A DNA stretch of 64,000 nt from positions 21,153,497 to 21,217,496 of the forward strand of contig NW_019211457.1 in the NCBI RefSeq assembly GCF_002443255.2, written 5' to 3'. This DNA is from Varroa destructor. Lineage: Eukaryota; Arthropoda; Arachnida; Mesostigmata; Varroidae. Position numbers and translations under genes: made by a program. Below are positions 39,493 through 50,600 of this stretch, piece by piece; the stretch's first letter is position 1, and the number at the start of each line of letters is the position of its first letter. Below the pieces are notes generated by a model that saw nothing but the letters and a program-made list of their open reading frames with translations, had not been told where the DNA came from and ran no database searches.

Positions 39493-41519
39493 TACATAAA
39501 TGATACAGGTAACGTGCAATAAGCGTCTATTTTACTAAAGTTTGAGAACTAGTCAACGCTCGTTTAGTTGTTTGCTGGCAGAGTACACTTTTTATTGCAT
39601 GAAATATTGTGAATTATCCCCATATTTCTAGAGAAAACTCTTGTTAACTTATTTTGAGCGATACTTGTTAGCATTGCAACAGTCCAAAACATGCATCTGA
39701 TTTCTATTCTTGTAATGTTTTATGCGATTTACATAAATGTTGTCCTGTTTAAAGGAACTGTTGTCTAGGTAGGTTTCGTCCATATACGAGATAATGACGA
39801 TAACTTTGTTGTCTATTTTCTACTACTGCTAGCAGGATAGCTTCTAGTGCAGATAATGCATACATAGGAAGATACTAAAAGTCAGTTTGATTCCAAAGAT
39901 CACATCTTATTAGTTATTTAGATACCATCTGTTGTCTGTTATACTCGTTTTTCTTCAACACTAATGTAAGAAACAGCAGTACGCAATTCACTATAGTTGT
40001 TTCAATTTAAGAGAATACAAATATACAAAGTCAAAAAATGATCATATATATAAATATATAATAATAAATAAATATATAAATATAATGTTTATAATCCGAA
40101 AGGTACAGTTCTTGTCTGAGAAAATAAAATCAATAGAAAGGACTCACTATGAGAAACAACCACGATTGGTACCCCATGACACTCAGTTCTACTGTGGTTA
40201 CTTGACAACACGTGCAGAAATGAGATAGGGACAATTTTTGTCGTCGGGCTGTGTTTGCTAAAGAAAGAACAACAGTCGCGAGAAGCGATTGTATATGTTT
40301 GGGTGAACTACATTACTGTTCGTCGACTAAGATACATAACTTTAATAATTTCAAACAAATAAATAATAATAAAAAATTTCAAACCAATAACGAACCTCTG
40401 TGAGATCTGATTTTTTTCTACGTAAAGTACTCTATAAAGTGCCGCATCACTGCCGGTCCTCAATAACTGGACAAAAAGAAATTGCTCATGTTCAATAATT
40501 CTCTTAACGTATTTTAGTCTTTCGGTTTTTACATCTATTTGCACCCTGTAACATTTGACGAGCATCGACAGGCGTTCGACGTATTTTAAGTAAGTATTTT
40601 AAAAGAATAACTGCAGTATTGAACAAAGAAGAGAATATCTGTTGCTTTTCCTTTATTTCGACCTTTCTTGCGTATAAAACATATAGGGGAATACAGAACT
40701 CGGACAAATACTTTATCTGTTTGTCTGGAATCAAGCGTATTTTTGGCTGCCTGTATGATGAACAGCGCATTTTAGATTCGTGTGCTTTTCCGTGATTGGG
40801 TAAATTCCCGTTAAAATTTAACTAATCGAAGTTCTGAGTAAATTTTAAATCTAAAAAAGGGCGACTGAAGTTTTCTCTTGAATCGCCGATCGCGCCTATA
40901 TGACGAATTATATGTTCCAAAACATTATCCGCGGCATATCTTGTTTTTGTGAGAAAGAATATTAAACACACTCGAAAGTTAATATGAACATACGGTTCCG
41001 CGTGAAATAATGTTCAAACAGGTATGAGAACGCTAGCCATTTAAACCCCTTAGACAACGGTAAGAACTGAACGAATTTACTGCTGAACACAGAAAGGAGT
41101 AATGTACAAAGGAAGTATTCCGCTTTATACAGCCACCCATAAGCGGTACGTTAAGTTGCTAGGACAACCCTCAGGAGAGTGGAGTGATGTACTTGAAAGC
41201 GGATAAATCTTCGATCGCTTTTAAAATAATATATTCATGTCGAGCCGCGAATGGAACAATAGCCGAAGATATAATTCAGAAAATCAATCTATTCTTTCGT
41301 GTAGTTAAAACAAAAATTTCGGATGAGGTTCGTCAATTGCCGAAAGAGTGTAGAGATCGCGGCCACAATTTAAACATGAACTTGAAAGTTTCGGACGGTT
41401 ATTCAGAATCAAATTCATAGGGAGTTGTGCCAGGATAGCCTCGTCTAGGAGGGCCAAAAGCATCTATAGTTGCACAAAATACACTTAGAACTAGTAAATA
41501 GTCTTTGCAGACAAGCGAG

Positions 41520-41690
41520 TGGGTCTTGACGAAGGTGTAGTGGGTACCTTGTTTGTTTGTTAAACTTGAAAGACACGTGGTGGTCTGGGTTCATGTTCTA
41601 ACGTGGCTACACTTCGTTTCATGCTGGGAGCCAGTTGTCTTATGGATTGCCTAATGGCGGTACCGAACGTAAAACTCGAGATATAAACAC
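41520..41690 (+). repeat. tRNA-derived SINE-like element, copy B
   Basis: Same family as 21971 and 63424. AGGTGTAGTGG (41533-41543) matches the pol III A-box at 10 of 11 positions. GGTTCATGTTC (41588-41598) is a decayed B-box. GACACGTGGTGGTCT, ACTTCGTTTCATGCT and CGTAAAAC are shared with copy A in the same order and spacing. Confidence 0.7.
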
Positions 41691-44600
41691 AGGCGAACGG
41701 GCAGTCATATGGCTCACGTTCTAGCCGCCGTCAGTGACAAATTACTTGGATCAGTCGCCGACATTTAAATATGAATAAGCCTACCACAAAATGAAGCTTG
41801 GTCAATTTAAAACACACAGCTGATCCGCGGTCGATGTTCAGGACGAAATTTGAGCGGTGGTTCAGAAATATCCAAGCAATTATTTGCATATACTCATTAT
41901 GTATGCAAGTCGGATGTATCAGTGCACACCTTCATTTAAAAGGGAGATTTACGTTCTAAGTACAAACAACAAAGCCAAACAACTGCGATAAAAAGAAAAC
42001 AGTTGATTCACACGCCGGTAGCCACAATTCTCTAAAATATTTGAGACGCAATATTGGCTGACTAAATTATTATTAGTTGAGAAATAATAGGCAACTTCTA
42101 TTGTAACCTATTTTGACTCAAATCTACGCCGTCTTAGACAAGCCTCGCTATTAATACGCAAACCTTATATCAGCATAATAGCAAAACTGCGTTTACATAT
42201 CCTTATATTTACTAACTTCATCTCAAGTATCCCAAATAACATTCCTTTTTAGAAACGGCCTCAGTTTATATAATATTAACTGTAGACTTTTACTTTAAAA
42301 GCTAACAAGTGCTTTTGCGTATTTGCTTGTTTTTTTGCCAGGAAATCTTTAACAAAGTGTAATGTATGCATTCTCGTCACTCCTTTTTAACCTCTTTAGT
42401 AATTCAAAAAAATAATCAGACAAAATGTACTTGCGGTAAGTTGTTAATCATATGTACTAATTCTTATTTGTAATATATAGTAACTGTCATATATTCTTAT
42501 CTGTAGTAATAATACTTGTAATCCGGTAACGAATGTCAAAACATCCCTTCAATAATAGGACTGAGACGTCTTGCGACTCCCTGTAAGATACGGTATGCGA
42601 CTTTATGGAGCCTAACGCAAATAGAAAACGAAACGTTAATCTTTTGTAGTCAATGGGTAAATCTGTTGTGTACTATGTAAATCTAGTCTGTTTCATACGG
42701 GCGCTGGACCTTAAATGTGCACAGGTTTACTAATACTTCGATATTCTGGAGAGACCTGAGTCTAAATCTTGCTCACCGAAAGTAGCTATCAACGGAAGTT
42801 TAAAATGAAAGAACGGTTTAGCAAACACTTGATAATTTTTCGCATTTTATGAGGACGCTACCATAGGTGTGAATAGGTACCTAAGTTTATGTGAAGCACA
42901 TTGGTAAATTTGGTTATACTTTGCACATTTTCAATCATAAGATAAAGCTCCCTTAAAGCGCAGTGCATTAATTTCTTAATAAAATAAATCCTAGACCTAA
43001 TGCAAATGGTATTAGCGGTACCGTTGTAATAAGCACGAACAATTTGGTAATATTCCTTCGATGCATCTTACAGAGCCTAATGACAATCATACGCTTTTAA
43101 TAACAATCAAAATTATCGTATAGACATAAAACAATACAGAGCAATAGACAGGAAGCTAAAGCACATCTGAAAGAAAAAAACTATTTTCATTATCTTGTAA
43201 TTTACGTTGTTTTATTTCTTATAAATGCTATATGAATATTCATCAAAGTAATTTGTAAATAATGCTTTTAATAGCACTTGAACCCCAATAGGACAAGCTT
43301 GGTGTCGGTATATATTAGGCTAAAACTAACTGCAATTGATATATCAACTGGAAACTTTTTTCTGATTTCTATTTTTCTCCTTTGTCTTAAGTAATTTTAA
43401 TCGAAAAAGCTTCCAAGAAAAGGAACCTTTTTACTTCATAGCATTATAATTACAATAATAATTATTGAAACACGCGGAGATCTGATCTGTATTATGCATT
43501 GTTTAGCCCTCACTATACTGTCACATACGCATATTTTATCGCATTTCGGGTACACTACAGCAGACTTTTCTTTGTCTCTAGGTGCTTTGAAAACATGCTT
43601 CAGATATGCTTGCTCGCGCATGATTGAGCCCATCCAGGTTGTGCTACATGATACACGGCTAATATTGATTCACCAGGTTATTAAAAAGTACCGATCTAGG
43701 AACTAGATTTAGCAACACGTACTATAATACTAAATTAAAAGCTGCTCCGCCATTATGTGCGCAAAGTAAGGCACTCAATATGCTTGCTTGTAAACAATGG
43801 TGCGAACAGTAGTCAAACGTATGTAACAAATCGCAGTCTAGGGCTCATCGTTGCTCGGATAATAACTTGTACACAAGATAGAGAATAATGTAAACTGAAA
43901 GTCTAGAAATATTTTTGGGTAGCAGAAATGGACTTAATGATGTTAGTTCTATGGTACTATTTTAATGAGTATGACCTAATACTTTTCAATCACAAGGCAA
44001 ACGAATATTGGACGCGTACATTATGAACGGAGTATTAGCTGAAAATATGCAATTGCACAAAAATTTAATTCGTAATAGAGAGTTGCCTTAAGCTCTGACC
44101 ATGGGCTAGATCATTATTTAAAAAGACCCACGTGGATTAACATCTTGCAGTGCAGCCCTGAGGATGCAGGAATGCTCTATGATCACAATATTTACTGAAG
44201 CATCTTATTATTGTTTATAGAAAAAAGTGGTATACCTACCTACATGAAGAAACTGCTATTCCCGTTAAAATATGTTGTTCATCACTATTTTTTCCCCACT
44301 ACTAGGTCTGGCACTGACCCCTAGAAATACTTAGCTTTGACTGCTGCTTCATGGACAAAGTTGATGGCTGTGCGAGTTTGATCTACATATATATGGGCTC
44401 CTCGACTCTATTGTTAACATTTTCCTAACATAACCCATCAGCTTATACCAATTCCCCCAATTTAATACCAGCAATTAGGGGCATACATTCAAAGGAAGGG
44501 AAAATTGACTTTGCAAGTCCAATCAAGAATTAGTCGAGTGTAAAAAAAAGTAGTTTTTAAGCAAAACATGGACTCCCATGATTACGGAACCCGCCCTTGC

Positions 44601-45489
44601 ACTGTTTGAGATGTGTAGTTTTAGTGTTTGGGTGCTATTGATATTTCGTAATAACAGTATGTTTATATTGCCGTTGACGTCCTTATTTTCACGAATTTTG
44701 CTAGACTACATAAATATTGATATCTGGCTCTCTAGGGTTAATTTTGACACAGGTATGACAAGAAATGGCCAAAAAAAAGTAGTTTATATGAATTGTGAAA
44801 GCACAAACGCAGTGCGTGACATAGCTCTGGTTTGATATCGTTGTTTCGAGCTGTCGACTTCGATTGCTATGCATTGGTGAGGATCAAGCTATCAACTAAT
44901 ACTCATCAGTTCTACTACTTTAACTTGAACTCTTCGAGCCATTTTGGTACACTACTAATTGGCCTCGGCTCTTACATAATTTTATGAGTATACCAATAAT
45001 AATAAGTGTACCAATAATAAATAAGGTGTTTTTAGCGGTAAGGTTATATGAGGGCCTAACAGGATATGTAAGTGTCCAAAAAGACGTATATGTAAGAGCC
45101 CATTATAGATAAAACAAAGAGGAGTTGTACCAGTAGTAGATACGTTGGTAACGTGTTCTTATCCATATCCATGCTGTCGGATTTCTTTCTGTCAGTCCGT
45201 TGCAACATATTTGACACCTGTCGAGTGAAGGCCATAATTTTGTAAGTCAGGTCGGCCATCTTCGAAGTGAAATAGGCCAGAGGCCAATTTGCCAATGAGA
45301 GACTATTCAAAAAAAGCAAACACCTGAGCACTGCTTTTTAGAGTTGAAACTTCTGAACATGAATAGCCCTGTAAGTGACAATTTCGAATTCAGGTATAAA
45401 TTTTACGTGGAATAATACCAGTCCCGTCAAACTGCGTTCTTATAAGTGTGCGCTATGCTAATTTTAGAACGAAAATCATTTAAAAAATT

Positions 45490-45560
45490 ACCGAACCTCA
45501 GCTGGGGATAGAACCCACAGCTTTTGTTCGTTTGAGTTACCAATAGTTTTCCGTTGGGAA
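45490..45560 (-). repeat. Possible tRNA-derived fragment
   Basis: The minus strand has GTGGGTTCTATCCCCAGC, close to a pol III B-box and T-arm, preceded by GGTAACTCAAACGAAC, A-box-like but weak. It resembles a truncated tRNA-derived repeat just inside intron 1. Confidence 0.3.
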
Positions 45561-45725
45561 AAGCGCAACTGCATTTCCATCTATAATAGATTAAATACCT
45601 AGCAACGCGCCACGTTAATTTGACTTGATCTGTATAAATTAATTAATGATTGGCTATGTTATATTATCAGGATATATTGTTGACACAGATAACCAAATAT
45701 CGCGTTCATACCACCGTATACTTAC

Positions 45726-46083
45726 CATCGCTGTTCTGAGAGGTTTGCTGGGCCTGTGGGTTACTGTTGCTCTGTCCGGGGGGTCTCTGTACGTTCGGAG
45801 GTGAATGCGCAGGTGGACAGTGGGTAGGTGGATGATATCCGCCAAAATAATGGGCGGCGTGGCCGGGCGGCCCTCCGTACGGTGATTGCAGGTGGCCGTT
45901 ACCGACACCAGAAAAGGGGTAACCAGCCATGCGCTGTTGAAAATCTTGCTGCGGTCCGGGATATCCTCCTAGAGGGCCCATTGGTTGACCGCGCAGGTAG
46001 GGATTAAGGTGACCTGCAATATCCATGAAGGGCTGCTTGGCCTCGTCATGCATTGAGCCACCCTCGTTAGGCGTATGGGACAT
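45726..46083 (-). CDS. Dll: Distal-less homeobox protein, exon 1 (start Met and N-terminal region)
   Basis: This exon encodes the first 119 residues plus one base of codon 120. The start at 46083 is chosen because MSHTPNEGG fits the short M-x-HTP start I recall for arthropod Dll proteins, and it is preceded by CACG (A at -3). Next come KQPFMDI, like the SAFVEL segment of insect Dll, and a Pro/Gly/Tyr/His-rich stretch with GYPFSGVGNG, YFGGYHPP and PPAHSPP. That corresponds to the Dll N-terminal domain, a low-complexity transcription-control region. The exon ends QNSD plus G at donor GTAAGTATA (45725 downward). Joining to 19935 keeps the frame (Asp codon), so the homeodomain starts near residue 149. 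A later ATG at 46053 is an alternative start. The stop-free stretch of 199 codons here is far beyond chance for this composition. The N-terminus is divergent, so identity also rests on the splice phase. Confidence 0.92.
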
Positions 46084-46323
46084 CGTGTCCTTTGGACTTG
46101 TTTCGAAGTCCCCTTGGTGCTGCTGATGTCGGTAGTCTTCAAAAAGGTGCTGCTGTTGAGCCTGGGCTACTTGATGTGGCCGTATACCTAGGCTTTGCTC
46201 CTCGCCTTCGCCGGCTGACTGTGTACCCACGGCCTCGGAGCAGGGCGACTTACGCTGACTGCCAAGCTCCGTGTCCAGTTTGACAAAGAAATTCAGTCGG
46301 TTTAGGCCAGTACTATCGCACAG
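46084..46323 (-). other. Dll: Open frame upstream of the Dll start: 5' leader or N-terminal extension
   Basis: The Dll frame stays open for 80 codons above the Met, back to a TAG at 46326-46324. There is no in-frame ATG in it. The translation contains LNFFVKLDTELGSQRKSP, then a Gln/His-rich stretch (QAQQQHLF, YRHQQHQG). TTTAG directly precedes 46323 and could be an acceptor for a more distal coding exon. A GTAAGT at 46253-46248 could instead be a donor inside a spliced leader. I favour untranslated leader, because family members start near MSHTP. I do not recognise the upstream peptide. Confidence 0.45.
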
Positions 46324-46329
46324 CTAAAC

Positions 46330-47600
46330 CAGTTCACCTGTTGCGTAGATACTTGCCAATATTTCCTGCCGGGCCTCCAGCTTGTATGCAGCTTCGCGTG
46401 AATTATTTACCTCCGATCATAACAGCCGTCACGCCTCGCTGCCTTTAGCGTATATGACGATGTCACACGGCAATGATGGTTGCAGCGCGCTGGCAGCGGC
46501 TTAAGAAGCGACCTTTTTACCACCTTGATAACACAAAGATTATTCTTGTCACTTCCACTCCCCGATTCCGTTACATATTGTGAGAGCACGGTTCTTATCG
46601 AAGACACTGGAGCACATGGTAATAATAATCCGATAGTCGAAGTGTTACACAACGATTTCACGACTTTGCAGTATCACCATTAAGTCTGGATTCAGCCGAA
46701 CACAAACTTCCCTTATATTTTAGTGTCGCAACAGAGCATATTAGAAATCCATTCACTGGCTTTTGTCCAATTTCTTAAAAGTGTTTGGCATAGTTTTTTG
46801 ACACCAACTGGAAACTTTCGGCAACCTAAGTGATTCGTAATGGAATACCAATGCTAAGCAAGATACAGGGAGAACCGAGTTGCAAGTAAAGGAATTTGTG
46901 TGTCCTGGCGAACGGCTTCCTGAACCAAACATCGCATTCAACATGAGGAGCGAGAAAAATGCATATTGACTAGTGTTACAGCTACACCAATAAGGCCGGT
47001 AGCATTTGCAACAGCAGAAGCACCTCACTCACTTTACAGGCAGAGCAAGCAATCTGACTGTTTCGCAGCTTCACTGGCTGAATCGGCCGCAGCTTTCGGC
47101 AAACCCGGTGCGGCCCACGGCTGTCACGGGAGAGGGGCTCTCTGTGCAGCGGCTGCTAAGGCGGAGCATTAGGCTCCGCCCACTGTTGCTTATTGGCTGG
47201 ATTCAGCCGACGACACCCAAACATACTGCGAGCGCTTTATAATGATTTTTAGAGAAATATTGAATAATATCACATATATACGTGTACGGCGAGCTACCCC
47301 ACCAACGACCGCTTGGTTGTCGACTCGTGGCGGAGGCGTCTAAGAAGCCAGTAGCTTTGGCGTCCTGTGTCGTCATTGAGATGATGTTGATTACTGATGG
47401 CAGCACCCTACTTCTGTAAGAAAAAACTTCGTCGACACGATCCGCTGCTGACTGTACTGTTGTTGCCACTACAGCAACGGCAGCATTTCAACGAGGTGGG
47501 CTCACCAATGCGCAAGGCACGCGATCTCGGAGAAGTCGGCTTCATAAACAAAAATAACGTAAAGAACTTAGGTACATTTCAGCGTACATACCTAAGAAAC
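46330..47600. promoter_or_regulatory. CpG-rich block upstream of exon 1, candidate Dll promoter region
   Basis: G+C and CpG density rise between about 46.4 and 47.6 kb relative to both sides, just upstream of the first coding exon. At 47160-47200 there is a GC-box-like CTCCGCCC (47174-47181) and an inverted CCAAT box ATTGG (47192-47196). A TTTATAA word lies at 47236-47242. On the plus strand these stand in GC-box, CCAAT, TATA order, so the direction of any promoter is unclear, and transcription in both directions is possible. Open frames here are short and unrecognised. Confidence 0.35.
47160..47180. repeat. Perfect 8-bp GC-rich hairpin with 5-base loop
   Basis: GGCGGAGC (47160-47167) pairs with GCTCCGCC (47173-47180) across ATTAG. 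It could also be two opposed GC boxes. Confidence 0.9.
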
Positions 47601-50600
47601 GTCAAGCGACGATCGGCCATAGAATAATAACAAAAAAGAATGAAACAAACGGTCAGTGATTCCAAACACAGTCAGGCACGGAAAATGCAGCACAACAATA
47701 GCCTACACTCTTAAAGTTCCTCACAGTTTTGCAACAACGTCAGTAACTTATACTGTAACTAGTAAAAGTGTATGCTCCCCGCTATTGCTACTGCTGTTTT
47801 CAAGCATTGTCCTCGCCGTAACACAAACAAACTATAGAGCACCCAATTCATAAAGTATTTTCCTTCTGAGCGAGTTGTACTTTAATGACCCCGTTTTGCT
47901 TGTGATACTTGGACCAATAGGAACAAAGACATCAACTTCTGGTATTGCTATACATAATCTTTGCCGCATGTTCTTCACACAGGTTTCAACGAAATTAATA
48001 GCAACTAAGTAGAAGTTATTTTTACAACACAGCTTTGCATCGATGTCGATATCAAGTATGTGGTATTGCATAATACACTGGTACCTAGCGATTTACCCTA
48101 ATGCATGTGACGATACCCTCTATATCGTACTGTCCATACAATACACATTTATCTCAAGTTGCTTATGATGATGATAGATTAGTCTCAGGATAAACCCGTC
48201 AAACCCAAAGTTCCCTTCAAAGACGATTGTCCCCGTCTTGGTCAAAGTTAATATAGGCCGGGACAGATACTGAGGGCGATCCTCTTGCACAGAGTTACAA
48301 CATTATTTAGGTTAAAAAAGGAAACGTGGCATTACATTGTTTCCTATGAAAAACTAGAAAATTTATCTATCATATTATTGGAGGTATTTATTTAATAAAG
48401 AAATACTTCGGGTACATTCTAAAAAGGTAAATAATTTATATAAACCATTAGCCACTATATTTCATTAGTGTACAATTTTCTTTAGACTACAGAGCCACAG
48501 CTAACATATGTCTGCTAAAATTGTACATAATATGAATACATTACAATATGAGTACATACACATTATGTATGTATACGATGTGAATACATAGCCAATAGTC
48601 ATATGATATAATAATGAAAAGTCAATTTCAGCAGTTCGCTGAGTTCAAAGTGCAGAGATTGAATATCATCACTCTATATTTTAACGTAATAGTATAAAAC
48701 CCACTGGACAATCTCACCGGAAGAGCTCACATTTTACTGGTACGACTAGAAACCCCGTTAAAGGAACAGTTTTTTCGGCAGATCACACGCAGTTTATTTC
48801 CAAATTATTTTTCAAAAGTTGGAAAAGATAAGAAATGGACAGTCGTAAATGATTGACCGCCTTATCTTGGTTCGAGGCTGGTGGGTGTTCCACCTGCAGA
48901 CTTCTTGTAATTACGTATAAGTTAAGCTTTAAGGGAATTGTTCTATGTCATTTAGAGAAGATCCACAATTGCGCCGGAATTTTTAAAGAATTAAAAGTAT
49001 ACTTAAGAATCCTATCAGATTTACAAACTCCCGTTTTTCTTATTTGAAAATGGTGGTAGTTTATGAAATTAGCAGATGTCTTGACTAAATAGAATTGGCC
49101 TTTGCTCTGTGATTCCTTTAACATATCCCGTGCACTTCAGGAGGACAGACGAGAGACGTATTTGCAGAAAATTTTAGTCCCGATTCTAGATTGCTTAACT
49201 GTATTTTAATGTCTTCAAAATTGCAATTTTAACTAAAATTAATAAGTCTCCAATGAGACGACATGCATCTTTGAAGCGTTATCGAAATCCCGTCTACGAC
49301 AATGTATGTAGATTTGGCGTAGCCATGGCGCAGATTATCGAATCAACTGTACGCCGATTATCCATAGTCTCATAGTAAATATAATGTGTGCTTACACAGT
49401 GTATTTATTCGTGTCGAAAGATCGTCAAGACTGTTGTAGCGTTTCCATGAAGATTTTAGCGTGATACCTGACAGTTAGATGTAATGTAAAGCTTTTATGC
49501 TGATACCTCCAGTAAGGCTTTTGACTGCATAAAATCGCCCTCAAAACATTCTGATAAAAGGTTAGAGAGGTACATCAGGTTGTTCAAGATATAGCAAACA
49601 GGGTACATTAATATGATTTGTAAATTGTTTTTAGTTACAACAATAATTTAAAGATAAAACTCAGTTCCCATTGTATTCAATGGCACGGATCGTGTTTTCC
49701 TTTTTCATGCCTCCGCCATGCCTACACCTTTGACAAGACCAGATAAATATTTGAAAACTGTTCCACTTCGCCCCAAGTGGTGAGGTAAAATGAAACTCTT
49801 CCAAGATAGAGTTTAAAGAACGGAAAAAGTAAACGGTTTTATAAGTAAAACCATATTGTGTACTTCGTAGAACACTCTTCTATCGCTGTAAACTAAATAC
49901 GCCGTATTCTTGTTTCTTTTGTCATATGTCAATCCGTAATTTAAGTGATTGTTTCAACGATATTGTTGAATCGTCTTTGTCAGCTTTTGACTTTTTACGG
50001 GGCCTTGTTTGCGTCATTTTTGATATTTTATCGCGTTTTTCTAATGCCCTTCCACGTCCTTCTTAAATATAGGAATAGTAAATAAATTATACAGAAGGTG
50101 GGGCAATCCTGTCGACAATAGATCTGCAACCAAAAGTTTTGCGAAAAGACAACAACGTTTAGTCGATGAGCTGCTTTACTTTTTAGGTTTCATACCCTGG
50201 GAATCAATTGTACACAATCGCTGTGATAAAATTGGCCCATACATGCTTCTAAGCGTACTTACCTGGCAGAGGCATACATTCAGCTTTCTTTGTTAGAATG
50301 GCCTTATAATTACATTATACTATATAATATATTACGATATATGCTGGACCTGTTTCCGCTTCAAGTTTTAGGCGTATTTATCGTTAATTCTTGTTACTGC
50401 AAATCGTGCGAAACGCGCTATCATGTAAGTATTAAAATAGTTGCGATTATTGTCATATATACATATGACATATATGTATATATATAGATATGCAAAGGAC
50501 AAAAGAGGGTTCTCAGATAAATTTAATACATCATGAAGAATAATACATGAAGAGAAGAACCGAAGAGACGATTTATGTGGCTGCTTAAACGGCAGAATGA

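Larger units (their letters stand above)
19936..45725 (-). other. Dll: Distal-less intron 1 (25,790 bases, phase 1)
   Basis: The donor is GTAAGTATA just below 45726. The acceptor is TATTATTTCAG just above 19935. Exon 1 ends with one base (G) of a codon and exon 2 opens with AT, giving an Asp codon and a continuous frame. The intron carries two mariner-family relics, two SINE-like copies, simple repeats and several GC-richer islands listed separately. The stretches 26.3-33.0, 34.4-38.3, 39.5-41.5 and 41.7-45.7 kb show no gene I recognise. They are AT-rich with only short random-looking open frames. Long Dll introns often hold appendage enhancers, but I cannot pick these out by eye. Confidence 0.9.

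Noticed and set aside
46092..46283. Plus-strand frame over Dll exon 1
   Set aside because: It is the antisense shadow of the GC-rich Dll leader and exon.
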